Position numbers and translations under genes: made by a program. Under the pieces are notes generated by a model that saw only the letters and a list, made by a program, of their open reading frames with translations, had not been told where the DNA came from and ran no database searches. A stretch of DNA of 64,000 bases from Paenibacillus sp. FSL W8-0186 (lineage in GTDB: Bacteria > Bacillota > Bacilli > Paenibacillales > Paenibacillaceae), in assembly GCF_037969765.1 (NCBI RefSeq), contig NZ_CP150207.1, forward strand, positions 2,404,001 through 2,468,000, given 5' to 3'. Positions 1 to 7,688 of this stretch are shown piece by piece; positions within the stretch are counted from its first letter, which is position 1; every line of letters begins with the position of its first letter.

Positions 1-838
1 AGAAATATTAATCGGGGCGGATGTCGGCGTAAATACCGTGATGACCTTGATTGACGAACTGCGCAGTGAAGTGAAGAAACGGCGGATCGAGGACGCGGCG
101 GAGCTGCAGCCGATTCTGTCCGAGAAGCTCACGGAGCTGCTGCGCGGCGATGAGGACAATGAGATGAGGCTGAATCCTGACGGAATCAGCGTATTCCTGT
201 TCGTTGGCGTCAACGGCGTTGGAAAAACGACTACGATCGGCAAGCTGGCACACCATTACAAGCAGCAGGGCAAGAAAGTGCTCCTCGCTGCGGGAGACAC
301 GTTCCGTGCAGGTGCGATCGAGCAGCTAGAGGTATGGGGCGAGCGCGTCGGCGTAGACGTGGTCAAGCAGCAGCCCGGCTCCGACCCGGCGGCGGTTATG
401 TATGATGCCGTGCAGGCGGCGAAACAGCGCGGCGTGGACATTCTTCTGTGCGATACGGCAGGACGCCTGCAGAACAAGTCGAATTTGATGGAGGAGCTGA
501 ACAAAATCTACCGGGTCATTCAGCGGGAGATTCCCGATGCCCCTCATGAAGTGCTGATGGTGCTGGACGCCACGACCGGACAGAACGCGCTCAGCCAGGC
601 GAAGCTGTTCGGCGAGAAGAGCGGCGTGACCGGGCTTGTGCTGACGAAGCTTGATGGCACGGCCAAAGGCGGCATCGTTGTCGCGATTCGTCAAGAGCTG
701 AGCCTTCCGGTGAAGTTCGTTGGTCTTGGAGAGAAGATGGAGGATTTACAGAAATTCGATTCTGAGCAATTCGTCCACGGCCTGTTTGCCGGCCTGATTC
801 AGGAAGAGGAAGAAGCCGCGGAAACCAGCGGCGAGTAA
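1..838 (+). CDS. ftsY: Signal recognition particle receptor FtsY (5' end outside window)
   Basis: SRP-receptor GTPase that docks the SRP-ribosome complex at the membrane through its complex with Ffh. The reading frame is open from the first bases of the window, so the N-terminal part is missing; an internal ATG at 38 is unlikely to be the true start because the upstream residues (EILIGADVGVNTV) fit the FtsY N domain. Visible motifs are the P-loop GVNGVGKT from base 206, the DTAGR motif near 453, and TKLDGTAKGG near 645. The C-terminus is typical of the family. It lies upstream of ylxM-ffh, the usual SRP neighbourhood in Bacillales, here separated from them by a trhA-like gene. Identification is secure. 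Confidence 0.97.
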   Translation, partial: EILIGADVGVNTVMTLIDELRSEVKKRRIEDAAELQPILSEKLTELLRGDEDNEMRLNPDGISVFLFVGVNGVGKTTTIGKLAHHYKQQGKKVLLAAGDTFRAGAIEQLEVWGERVGVDVVKQQPGSDPAAVMYDAVQAAKQRGVDILLCDTAGRLQNKSNLMEELNKIYRVIQREIPDAPHEVLMVLDATTGQNALSQAKLFGEKSGVTGLVLTKLDGTAKGGIVVAIRQELSLPVKFVGLGEKMEDLQKFDSEQFVHGLFAGLIQEEEEAAETSGE

Positions 839-885
839 CGGCAGACTAGAGAGAAGCATATTAAAAAGATAGGAGGCGATACAGT

Positions 886-1533
886 ATGGCTAATACGCAT
901 ACTTATCCGCGCAGGGAGGAAATCGCCAATGCCATCACCCATGGGATTGGATCTGTACTTAGCGTGGCTGCGCTCGTTCTGCTCATCGTATTCTCGAGCT
1001 TGAAGGGGACGGCCTGGCATGTAGTCAGCTTTACAATTTATGGGGTTACCATGCTTCTGCTGTACGTTTGCTCTACTCTCGTACACAGCTTCAAGGAAGG
1101 CAAAGTGAAGGATTTGTTCGAATTTTTCGACCATTCCTCGATTTACCTTTATATCGCCGGGACGTATACGCCATTTTTGCTTGTGGCGATTCGCGGACCG
1201 CTTGGATGGAGCCTGTTCGGGGTAATTTGGGGCATTGCCATACTCGGCGTGCTGTTTAAGGCATTCTTCGTCAAACGATTTTTGTTCATGTCCACATTTT
1301 TCTATTTGATCATGGGCTGGCTGATCGTTATCGCCTGGGGACCGCTTACGGCTGCGGTGCCTTCGCAAGGGATCGTGCTGCTGGTAGCCGGGGGCGTTCT
1401 ATATTCGCTGGGCACGATATTCTATGTGTGGCGAGCTTTTCCTTACCATCATGCGATTTGGCATCTGTTCGTGCTCGGGGGCAGTGTGACGCATTTCTTC
1501 GCTATTTTACTGTATCTGCTGCCGAAATGGTAA
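886..1533 (+). CDS. trhA: PAQR/TrhA-family (hemolysin III-like) membrane protein
   Basis: 215-residue integral membrane protein with about seven hydrophobic segments, the usual size for the bacterial PAQR (hemolysin III, TrhA) family. Family signatures are visible: ITHGIGS near the N-terminus, STLVHSF after TM2, FDHSSIYLYIAGTYTPF at TM3, and a C-terminal HxxxH-type region (HAIWHLFVLGGSVTHFF). The conserved Asp and His residues are those expected to form the buried metal site. The family is linked to membrane fluidity homeostasis; the haemolysin name is historical and should not be read as toxin activity. AGGAGG lies upstream of the ATG. It follows ftsY by 47 bp and may be co-transcribed with it; a terminator follows. 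Confidence 0.88.
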   Translation: MANTHTYPRREEIANAITHGIGSVLSVAALVLLIVFSSLKGTAWHVVSFTIYGVTMLLLYVCSTLVHSFKEGKVKDLFEFFDHSSIYLYIAGTYTPFLLVAIRGPLGWSLFGVIWGIAILGVLFKAFFVKRFLFMSTFFYLIMGWLIVIAWGPLTAAVPSQGIVLLVAGGVLYSLGTIFYVWRAFPYHHAIWHLFVLGGSVTHFFAILLYLLPKW

Positions 1534-1574
1534 GGTCTAAATAGCAGCGAATCGTAATAAAATCCCTATTCCAG

Positions 1575-1618
1575 CAAGGTCGCTGTCCGTTTGAACGACA
1601 GCGGCCTTGTACGTTTTT
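1575..1618 (+). terminator. Intrinsic terminator after trhA
   Basis: A 13-bp stem (CAAGGTCGCTGTC paired with GACAGCGGCCTTG, one G-U pair) with a 9-nt loop, followed by a T run at 1614-1618. It ends the ftsY-trhA unit. Confidence 0.8.
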
Positions 1619-1671
1619 CAGAGGAAAAATGCTCGCAGTCAAAGCGTTGATCATATGTTAAGGGAAAGTAC

Positions 1672-1700
1672 TTGACATCCCACTTTTGATTATGTATCAT
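1672..1700 (+). promoter_or_regulatory. Sigma-A promoter of ylxM-ffh
   Basis: A consensus TTGACA at 1672-1677, a 17-bp spacer, and TATCAT at 1695-1700. It sits between the terminator and the ylxM ribosome binding site (GGAGGG at 1741). Confidence 0.8.
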
Positions 1701-1755
1701 AAAGAACGTTGATGCGCGCTGTAAAGTGTTTTTCCTTGACGGAGGGAGTGCCCAT

Positions 1756-2109
1756 ATGAGTCAGGAGAATAGGCTTGAGAAGACGAATCGGATCAACCTT
1801 TTGTTTGATTTCTATGAGAAGCTGCTGACAGAGAAGCAGCAGACGTTCCTTAAATATTATTTCCACGATGACTTCTCGCTTGGCGAAATTGCCGCCGAGT
1901 TCGGAATCAGCAGACAGGCTGTTTATGAGCATATCAAACGGGCTGAAGGCATGCTGGAAGCTTATGAGGAGAAGCTTAGGCTGCTCCATAGGCATGAGGA
2001 ACGAAGCGCCGTGCTTGTCCGGCTGGGAGAAATTATCGCAGGTAGCGAGCTGCCCGCCGTACATAAAGAAGAAGCAAGGAACTTGCTCGACCAGGCTGAG
2101 CAATTATGA
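1756..2109 (+). CDS. ylxM: YlxM-family putative DNA-binding protein
   Basis: Small (117 residues) helix-turn-helix protein that accompanies ffh across Firmicutes; UPF0122 family. The sequence [23 protein letters not shown] is a clear sigma-70 region-4-like HTH at about residues 40-62. The ATG at 1756 is preferred over the upstream ATG at 1726 because GGAGGG lies 9 bp before it and the protein then starts [10 protein letters not shown], as in relatives. In B. subtilis and streptococci YlxM is associated with SRP function; its precise role is not shown by this sequence. It shares the promoter at 1672 with ffh. Confidence 0.9.
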   Translation: MSQENRLEKTNRINLLFDFYEKLLTEKQQTFLKYYFHDDFSLGEIAAEFGISRQAVYEHIKRAEGMLEAYEEKLRLLHRHEERSAVLVRLGEIIAGSELPAVHKEEARNLLDQAEQL

Positions 2110-2115
2110 TAAGAT

Positions 2116-2135
2116 AAGCCGACTTCTGTCGGCTT
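2116..2135 (+). other. Perfect hairpin between ylxM and ffh
   Basis: An 8-bp perfect stem (AAGCCGAC / GTCGGCTT) with a TTCT loop and no T run. It does not look like a terminator and could be a processing or stability element between the two genes. Confidence 0.45.
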
Positions 2136-2189
2136 GCCGGAAGTATTCATTTTGAAAGTATTTAATCCTTGAAGCGGAGGTGACCGAAG

Positions 2190-3569
2190 ATGGCTTTTGA
2201 AGGTTTAACGAACCGATTGCAGAGCGTATTCAGCAAGCTGCGCGGCAAAGGCAAGGTATCGGAGGACGATGTCAACGAAGCTATGAGAGAAGTGCGGCTC
2301 GCGTTGCTAGAAGCGGACGTCAACTTCAAAGTGGTCAAGGAATTTATCTCCAAGGTGAAGGAGAAGGCCGTCGGCAAGGAAGTGATGGACAGCTTCACGC
2401 CGGGTATGGTCATTATTGATATTGTTAACAAAGAGCTGACCGAGCTGATGGGCGGCAGTCAAGCGAAGCTGGCGAAGAGCAACCGTCCGCCGACCGTCGT
2501 GATGATGGCGGGCCTGCAGGGTGCGGGGAAGACGACAACCTCGGCCAAGCTGGCCAAGCTGTTGCTGAAGGGCAACCATCGCCCACTGCTTGTGGCCGGG
2601 GACATTTACCGCCCAGCTGCCATTAAGCAGCTGCAGGTGCTTGGCGAACAGATCAAGGTGCCGGTATTCACGCTCCCGGAAGGCAACAGCCCGGTGGAAA
2701 TCGCCCGTCAGGCGCTGCAGCATGCGAAGGACAACGGCAATGATTACCTGCTCATCGATACAGCGGGACGCCTGCATGTTGATGAGGAATTGATGGAAGA
2801 GCTCCGCCAGATTCATGAGGTGACACAGCCGGATGAAGTGCTGCTTGTCGTTGACGCGATGACCGGTCAGGATGCCGTTAACGTGGCCGAGAGCTTCAAC
2901 CAGCAGCTTGAGCTGACAGGTGTTGTGCTGACCAAGCTGGACGGCGATACCCGCGGCGGTGCGGCATTATCGGTCAAAGCCGTTACCGGCTGCCCGATCA
3001 AATTTGCGGCGCTTGGCGAGAAGATCGACGCGCTTGAGCCGTTTCATCCAGAACGGATGGCTTCACGGATTCTCGGCATGGGCGATATGCTCTCGCTGAT
3101 TGAAAAGGCTCAGTCGAATATCGACGCTGAGAAAGCGAAGGAAATGGAACGCAAAATGCGCAATGCAGAGTTTACGTTCGATGATTTCCTGGAGCAGATG
3201 GAACAGGTCAAGAAGCTGGGGCCTCTGGACCAGATTATGGACATGATTCCCGGCATGGGCAAGATGAAGCAGATGAAAGATATCAAGGTCGATGAGAAGC
3301 AGATGGGCCGTGTTGAGGCGATCGTCCGCTCCATGACCAAGGAAGAGAAGCAGAATCCGGATATGATCAACCACAGCAGACGCAAGCGTATCGCTGCAGG
3401 CAGCGGCACAACGCTTGCCGACGTGAACCGGCTGATCAAGCAGTTCGATGAAATGCGCCGGATGATGAAGCAGTTCTCCGACATGATGGGGCCGAAAGGC
3501 AAGGGCTCCAAAATGATGAAGCAAATGCAGGCCAAAGCCGGTAAAGGAATGCGTTTTCCATTCCGTTAA
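2190..3569 (+). CDS. ffh: Signal recognition particle protein Ffh (SRP54)
   Basis: GTPase of the signal recognition particle; binds 4.5S/scRNA and signal peptides and pairs with FtsY. At 459 residues it is full length. The N domain comes first, then the G domain with GLQGAGKTT, DTAGR (LLIDTAGRLHVDEEL), TKLDGDTRGG and FAALGEK, then the methionine-rich M domain from about residue 325 with the RNA-binding helix-loop-helix (RRKRIAAGSGTT) and a Met-rich tail (MRRMMKQFSDMM). GGAGGTG is 9 bp upstream of the ATG. It follows ylxM closely. Confidence 0.98.
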   Translation: MAFEGLTNRLQSVFSKLRGKGKVSEDDVNEAMREVRLALLEADVNFKVVKEFISKVKEKAVGKEVMDSFTPGMVIIDIVNKELTELMGGSQAKLAKSNRPPTVVMMAGLQGAGKTTTSAKLAKLLLKGNHRPLLVAGDIYRPAAIKQLQVLGEQIKVPVFTLPEGNSPVEIARQALQHAKDNGNDYLLIDTAGRLHVDEELMEELRQIHEVTQPDEVLLVVDAMTGQDAVNVAESFNQQLELTGVVLTKLDGDTRGGAALSVKAVTGCPIKFAALGEKIDALEPFHPERMASRILGMGDMLSLIEKAQSNIDAEKAKEMERKMRNAEFTFDDFLEQMEQVKKLGPLDQIMDMIPGMGKMKQMKDIKVDEKQMGRVEAIVRSMTKEEKQNPDMINHSRRKRIAAGSGTTLADVNRLIKQFDEMRRMMKQFSDMMGPKGKGSKMMKQMQAKAGKGMRFPFR

Positions 3570-3616
3570 GCCGCTAGGATAGGATTGATTTGATTCTTTG
3601 AAGGAGGTGAATTTTC

Positions 3617-3889
3617 ATGGCAGCTCGTATTCGTTTGAAACGCATGGGTGCTCATAAAGCTCCTTTCTACCGTATCGTGGTTTCGGATTCCCGTTCCCCG
3701 CGTGACGGCCGCTTTATCGAGGAAATTGGTTACTACAACCCGGTCGCTGAACCGGCAGCAGTAAACATTGACGAAGAAAAAGCGTTGAAATGGCTTCAAA
3801 ACGGTGCGCAAGCATCTGATACTGTTCGCAACTTGCTGAGCAAAGCAGGCGTAATGAAGAAATTTCATGAGCTTAAGCAGCAGAAATAA
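3617..3889 (+). CDS. rpsP: 30S ribosomal protein S16
   Basis: 90-residue small-subunit protein beginning [22 protein letters not shown], the canonical S16 N-terminus. AAGGAGGTGA precedes the ATG. It is followed 23 bp later by khpA, the usual order in Firmicutes. The 47-bp gap after ffh shows no terminator, so read-through from ffh is possible. Confidence 0.98.
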   Translation: MAARIRLKRMGAHKAPFYRIVVSDSRSPRDGRFIEEIGYYNPVAEPAAVNIDEEKALKWLQNGAQASDTVRNLLSKAGVMKKFHELKQQK

Positions 3890-3912
3890 TTGCTGATTCG
3901 GAGGGTCCCTTT

Positions 3913-4143
3913 ATGGAACAATTAGTCGGCGTTATTGCGAAGGCTCTTGTTGATCATCCGGACGATGTCCGTGTGGAGGTCGTAGAGAAGGAACACCTGA
4001 TTGTGTACGAACTGTCCGTGCATCCTGACGATGTGGGGAAAGTGATCGGCAAGCAGGGCAGAATCGCTAAGGCGCTCCGCACGGTTGTGGCATCGGCAGC
4101 CGTTAAGATGGATAAGCGGGTCACCGTGGATATCATATCTTAA
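3913..4143 (+). CDS. khpA: KH-domain RNA-binding protein KhpA
   Basis: 76-residue single KH domain protein (YlqC in B. subtilis). The nucleic-acid-binding GxxG loop is seen as VIGKQGRIAKALR near residues 44-56. KhpA acts with KhpB (Jag) as an RNA chaperone pair linked to cell elongation and division in streptococci; that role is known from the family, not from this window. It is translationally close to rpsP. In B. subtilis ylqD would follow; it is absent here and a terminator follows instead. Confidence 0.93.
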   Translation: MEQLVGVIAKALVDHPDDVRVEVVEKEHLIVYELSVHPDDVGKVIGKQGRIAKALRTVVASAAVKMDKRVTVDIIS

Positions 4144-4148
4144 AAATA

Positions 4149-4190
4149 TACGAAAGAGGGTTAGGATGACTGTCCTAGCCCTTTTTCGTA
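4149..4190 (+). terminator. Intrinsic terminator after khpA
   Basis: A stem of GGGTTAGGA paired with TCCTAGCCC, extended outward by TACGAAA/TTTCGTA, with a T run at 4182-4186. It separates rpsP-khpA from rimM-trmD. Confidence 0.85.
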
Positions 4191-4261
4191 CATGCTGAAG
4201 CTGAAGCCGGAAATAGAGTTATGAGGAAATAAGCGATAAATTTTTTATCAAGGAGGACGTT

Positions 4262-4780
4262 ATGTCGGATTCATTGCTGTCAGTTGGCAAAATAGTTAAT
4301 ACACACGGCATCCGCGGAGAACTGAAGGTGATTTCCAGCACGGATTTCCCGGAGGTGCGCTTCGCCCCGAACAGCCAGCTGATCCTGGTTCATCCGGAAA
4401 CCGGGGAACAGGTTCAAGTCACTGTGGCTTCTGCACGCCCTAATAAAGGGACGTTCATCATTCGTTTTACAGCATACGACAATATCAATCAGGTTGAAAA
4501 ATTCAAGGGGTTTGATGTGAAGGTCAGCAAAGAGGAGTCCATTGAACTGCCGGATAACGAGTATTATTTTTATGAAATCATCGGCTGCCGTGTCATTGAT
4601 GAAGAAGGGGAAGAGCTTGGCGTCATAGAAGAGATTCTTCGCCCGGGTGCAAATGATGTATGGGTGGTCAAAATGCCTTCGCGCAAGGAGCTCCTGCTTC
4701 CTGTTATAGATGATGTCGTGCTTGACGTGGACGTAAAGGCGAAGCTGGTTAAAGTTCATCTTATGGAGGGACTGCTGTAA
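4262..4780 (+). CDS. rimM: Ribosome maturation factor RimM
   Basis: 172-residue 30S assembly factor that binds S19 and helps mature the 3' major domain of 16S rRNA. The RimM N-terminal barrel is recognised by [16 protein letters not shown], and the C-terminal PRC-barrel by [20 protein letters not shown] and [29 protein letters not shown] lies just upstream of the ATG. It is separated from khpA by a terminator and about 70 bp of AT-rich DNA with no clear promoter. It ends 2 bp before trmD. Confidence 0.96.
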   Translation: MSDSLLSVGKIVNTHGIRGELKVISSTDFPEVRFAPNSQLILVHPETGEQVQVTVASARPNKGTFIIRFTAYDNINQVEKFKGFDVKVSKEESIELPDNEYYFYEIIGCRVIDEEGEELGVIEEILRPGANDVWVVKMPSRKELLLPVIDDVVLDVDVKAKLVKVHLMEGLL

Positions 4781-4782
4781 GC

Positions 4783-5532
4783 ATGAGAGTGGATGTATTG
4801 ACATTGTTTCCGGAGATGTTCACAGGCGTGTTTGGAACAAGCATTCTCGGCAAAGCTCAGGACAAGGGAATCGTTTCTTTAAATCCGGTTAATTTTCGTG
4901 ATTATGCCGGAAATAAACACGGTACGGTGGACGATACGCCGTACGGTGGAGGCGGAGGAATGGTGCTGAAGCCTGATCCGATTTTTCGGGCGGTCGAAGA
5001 TTTGTTGTCCGGCAAGCCAGCGAATGCCCCGGCTCCCCGAATTATCCTGATGTGTCCGCAGGGCGAGAGCTTCACGCAGCGCAAAGCGGAGGAGCTGGCC
5101 GAGGAGGAGCATCTCATCTTTATTTGCGGACATTATGAAGGGTATGACGAACGGATCAGGGAGCACCTGGTCACGGACGAGCTGTCAGTCGGGGACTACG
5201 TTCTAACGGGCGGGGAGCTGCCAGCGATGGTTGTCGTCGACAGTGTCGTCCGATTGCTGCCGGGCGTGCTTGGAAACGAGACCAGCGCAGTCACCGACTC
5301 CTTCAGCACGGGGCTGCTGGAATATCCGCATTATACCCGGCCGGTGGAGTTCAGGGGCTGGAAGGTGCCGGATATTCTGCTTAGCGGACATCATGCGAAC
5401 GTAGCGGATTGGCGCCGGAAAGAAGCGCTGCGCAGAACATGGCTGCGCCGTCCTGATTTACTGGAGTATGCCGAGCTTACGCCAAAGGATCAGAAATGGC
5501 TGGATGAAATCCGAGCGGAGCATGAGGAATAG
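4783..5532 (+). CDS. trmD: tRNA (guanine-37-N1)-methyltransferase TrmD
   Basis: SPOUT-class trefoil-knot enzyme that makes m1G37 in tRNAs reading CNN-type codons (including Pro GGG), preventing +1 frameshifts. At 249 residues it is full length. The N-terminus [13 protein letters not shown], the [12 protein letters not shown] loop, the [10 protein letters not shown] motif and the SAM-binding knot [18 protein letters not shown] are all present. It is translationally coupled to rimM with a 2-bp gap. In most Bacillales rplS follows directly; here rplS lies 5.8 kb further on. Confidence 0.98.
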   Translation: MRVDVLTLFPEMFTGVFGTSILGKAQDKGIVSLNPVNFRDYAGNKHGTVDDTPYGGGGGMVLKPDPIFRAVEDLLSGKPANAPAPRIILMCPQGESFTQRKAEELAEEEHLIFICGHYEGYDERIREHLVTDELSVGDYVLTGGELPAMVVVDSVVRLLPGVLGNETSAVTDSFSTGLLEYPHYTRPVEFRGWKVPDILLSGHHANVADWRRKEALRRTWLRRPDLLEYAELTPKDQKWLDEIRAEHEE

Positions 5533-5555
5533 AAATTTAATGGAGAAAAGATCCG

Positions 5556-5590
5556 AAAATGACCCTCGCCAGCGGCGAGGGTCATTTTGT
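5556..5590. terminator. Strong bidirectional terminator after trmD
   Basis: A perfect 15-bp stem (AAAATGACCCTCGCC / GGCGAGGGTCATTTT) with an AGC loop. T runs occur on both strands, so it can serve both trmD and the reverse-strand deacetylase gene that ends at 5655. Confidence 0.9.
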
Positions 5591-5654
5591 ATAGTAAATT
5601 GGCGGTTGATCGTGGTTTTGTATTCTTGGGAAGAACGCTGATCAAAATTGTCTC

Positions 5655-6569
5655 TTAATGCCCGCCTTGCAACAGCTCCGCAAAATCGGTTGCCGTGGTC
5701 ACCGTAAGGCGATTGAGCCTCATGAGAGAATCGCCGGGTTTAACGAAGCCCTGGAGGACGGTAAAGGCCATCCGGTAATTGTTTTCTTGCAGCGAATAAA
5801 CCATTTGCGTGCTTTTCTCGCCGAAAGGGTAGGCAAAATACGGGCTGTCGATGCCAAGTTCCTTCATTTTGGCGATATCGGCCGTCAGGCTTTTTGTATC
5901 GAATCCCGTGGCATAATCCAGCCCGCATTTCTTAAACCCTTTTTGATGCAGGTCATACGTGTGGCTGTGGTATTCAAATACATCAGAAGAGGCCTTGATT
6001 TCCTCAAAGGAGAGGAAGCTCTTTTTGGCCGGATCAAATGGCGATGTCTCTTGCTGTATTCTGCTGCCGATGACGAAGATGGTCGCTTGGAAGCCGTATT
6101 TTTTCAAAATAGGATAAGCATAAATATAGTTGTTCTGGTAGCCATCGTCGAACGTAATTACTACGGTTTTGGCAGGCAGGGACGTTTTGCCAAGCACATA
6201 CTGCTCCAATTCCTCCATAGTCGCTGTATAGTAACCTTGCTCGTGCAAGTAATTCATATTTTCCTCGAAGGCTTCCAGGGTGATGATCGAATTATTGTCC
6301 GGTTGATCGTTGTTGGCCTGTGGCGTAATGTAATGATACATAAGAACAGGAACCTGCTCGGCGGTGCCGGGCTGGATTAAGAAATTGTCCGGAAGCTTCT
6401 GGCTGCCGTCCTGACGAGGATGAGTCATTACAAAAGCTTGATCCTTGACCAAGCTCCAAGAGCTGCAGGCTTTGCGCGAGAGAACGGTACCGGGATTGGC
6501 TACAGCCACAGCGTAAAGGATGATGATGAAAGCTAGCGAAATCAAAGCATATTTCTTAAACCGATGCAT
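5655..6569 (-). CDS. Membrane-anchored polysaccharide deacetylase (NodB domain)
   Basis: 304 residues, with a short basic N-terminus and a hydrophobic anchor or uncleaved signal at about residues 8-26, so the catalytic domain is extracytoplasmic. NodB-fold metal-site motifs are visible: VITFDDGYQNNY (catalytic and metal-binding Asp), HSHTYDLH (metal-binding His pair) and YFAYPFG. The substrate is probably peptidoglycan, chitooligosaccharide or another N-acetylated wall polymer; the sequence does not decide which. AAAAAGGAGAG precedes the ATG on the reverse strand. It is the only reverse-strand gene in the trmD-rplS insertion and is convergent with trmD across the shared terminator at 5556. 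Confidence 0.88.
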   Translation of the reverse strand: MHRFKKYALISLAFIIILYAVAVANPGTVLSRKACSSWSLVKDQAFVMTHPRQDGSQKLPDNFLIQPGTAEQVPVLMYHYITPQANNDQPDNNSIITLEAFEENMNYLHEQGYYTATMEELEQYVLGKTSLPAKTVVITFDDGYQNNYIYAYPILKKYGFQATIFVIGSRIQQETSPFDPAKKSFLSFEEIKASSDVFEYHSHTYDLHQKGFKKCGLDYATGFDTKSLTADIAKMKELGIDSPYFAYPFGEKSTQMVYSLQENNYRMAFTVLQGFVKPGDSLMRLNRLTVTTATDFAELLQGGH

Positions 6570-6831
6570 AGTGACTCTCCTTTTTCAATAACTTACCACT
6601 CTATTGTATATGAAACCAGGTATGGAAAAGGTTTAGAAAAAGTAAACAATTCAATAATTTTTTGTGCAGGACTGACACTTGTTTGCCGAATGCCGAATAT
6701 GATGAATATGCACGTATATTTCTTGCTGGAAAACAAATCATAAGATGGGCAGTACTGTTTCAGGGTTGAAGCTTCTGGTTAAATAACTAGAGGCACCTAA
6801 TCACGTTTATTCGTTTGGGAGGCAGAGCTTC
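6570..6831. other. Intergenic region upstream of the deacetylase and micro-ORFs
   Basis: AT-rich divergent intergenic region. It carries the deacetylase ribosome binding site and a TACAAT-like -10 element near 6605 on the reverse strand without a convincing -35. On the forward strand a CTGACA at 6672 and TATGAT at 6698 are 20 bp apart, too far for a standard promoter. No gene is seen here. Confidence 0.4.
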
Positions 6832-6948
6832 ATGGAACAGACAGAGCAGAATGAGCAACAGCAGTCTCAAGATCATGGAAGAAGAGAAGACGATCGTATG
6901 CTGACGGTAGACGATATCCTTGAATTTTACGCCGGCCGCCGGAATTAG
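6832..6948 (+). CDS. Putative 38-residue small protein
   Basis: A tiny ORF with a GGGAGG ribosome binding site 9 bp before the ATG. The product is highly polar (Gln, Glu and Asp rich) at the N-terminus and ends with an amphipathic stretch, MLTVDDILEFYAGRRN. No signal peptide or membrane segment is present. It is followed 25 bp later by a second tiny ORF with an even better ribosome binding site and then by a terminator, so the two look like a compact transcription unit. I do not recognise the family. A reverse-strand ORF of 71 codons overlaps it but has no comparable start signal. Confidence 0.5.
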   Translation: MEQTEQNEQQQSQDHGRREDDRMLTVDDILEFYAGRRN

Positions 6949-6973
6949 CTTTTGCAGCGAAGGAGGTACTTGA

Positions 6974-7048
6974 ATGTTAAGTGAATACTTAATTGACCCC
7001 ATAGACGCGGAATTTGAATTGTTGAACGAGAACTTGCCATATGATTGA
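6974..7048 (+). CDS. Putative 24-residue micropeptide
   Basis: ATG preceded by a near-perfect AAGGAGGT at 6-bp spacing, the strongest ribosome binding site in this region. The product, MLSEYLIDPIDAEFELLNENLPYD, is acidic (net strongly negative), has no Lys or Arg, and is not a membrane or export peptide. A terminator-like hairpin begins 28 bp after the stop. It could be a functional micropeptide or a leader; the quality of the ribosome binding site argues that it is translated. Family unknown. Confidence 0.45.
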   Translation: MLSEYLIDPIDAEFELLNENLPYD

Positions 7049-7075
7049 TGATAGGGTGATAAGTCCGACCATAAT

Positions 7076-7116
7076 AAGAGCGTTTACAGTGAGTTGACAT
7101 TGTGAACGCTCTTTGT
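7076..7116 (+). terminator. Terminator-like hairpin after the two micro-ORFs
   Basis: A stem AAGAGCGTTTACA paired with TGTGAACGCTCTT (one G-U), with a 12-nt loop, followed by the T-rich tail TTTGTCTT. It closes the micro-ORF unit before the tRNA. Confidence 0.7.
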
Positions 7117-7207
7117 CTTCCTGTTGGGTGGCGTATTGGACATCATCCTATGAAATATGCTATTATTTCTCATATATGAAGGGTTAAATACATATATTTA
7201 AACAAAT

Positions 7208-7281
7208 CGGGGTATGGCGCAGTCAGGTAGCGCGCACCCTTGGGGTGGGTGAGGCCGTGGGTTCGAATCCCGCTACTCCGA
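7208..7281 (+). tRNA. tRNA-Pro, anticodon GGG
   Basis: A complete cloverleaf: acceptor CGGGGTA/TACTCCG (one G-U), D stem GCGC/GCGC, anticodon stem CACCC/GGGTG with loop TTGGGGT (anticodon GGG), T stem GTGGG/CCCGC with loop TTCGAAT, and discriminator A. The C1-G72 pair is typical of bacterial tRNA-Pro. CCA is not encoded. It is an isolated tRNA rather than part of a cluster. Its 3' end is a plausible integration site, and an integrase-like ORF remnant lies directly downstream. Confidence 0.95.
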
Positions 7282-7320
7282 TTAAGCCTTATGCATTAAG
7301 GGATTCCAGCGTTTTAAACA

Positions 7321-7484
7321 CGATGGAAAAGAATGTAGTCACAGTAAAAAACGAATTTAAACTTATAGACCACAATCCTATGGATTCCTCAAAATCATGG
7401 GAGGTGGTCTTTTTGTTGTTAAAATTTGCAATTAAAGATTTTATTGAAGATCGGGAACTTAAAAAATATCGCCTTGAAAAATAA
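7321..7484 (+). pseudogene. Possible remnant of a tyrosine integrase N-terminus
   Basis: A 54-residue open frame (it can be extended upstream through the tRNA 3' end to 7245, which is certainly artefactual). There is no ribosome binding site. The stretch SSKSWEVVFLLLKFAIKDFIEDRELKKYRLEK resembles the start of the SAM-like core-binding domain of phage-type integrases (FxxDRELKxxxxxT pattern), and it stops abruptly. Its position directly 3' of a tRNA fits a decayed integrative element. This is a weak call by eye; it could also be a chance ORF. Confidence 0.3.
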
Positions 7485-7688
7485 ATAGTGGTGTCAATTA
7501 GGAATGAATGTTCATTTTAAGTTATTTAGGAGGAGTTTTGTAGATATATGTCGTATTTATTAAAAAACACGTTATTAAGTTTTTAAGCAATCTATATTTT
7601 ACAGGTGTGGATAACGTGTTGAATCGATCCGAAAAGGGGGGTGTCCAATTTTTGGATGATTTAATACTAAAGAAATGGAGGGAAACAC
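7485..7688. other. AT-rich leader upstream of the surface protein gene
   Basis: About 200 bp of AT-rich DNA with no convincing ORF. It must hold the promoter of the surface protein gene, but I see no clear -35/-10 pair. The ribosome binding site GGAGGG of the downstream TTG start lies at 7678-7683. Confidence 0.4.

Noticed and set aside
6787..7002. 71-codon reverse-strand ORF with hydrophobic stretch
   Set aside because: No ribosome binding site, and it lies antisense to two forward micro-ORFs with excellent start signals.
7245..7320. ORF start inside the tRNA-Pro 3' half
   Set aside because: The GEAVGSNPATP stretch is simply the translated tRNA; only the part after 7321 might be meaningful.
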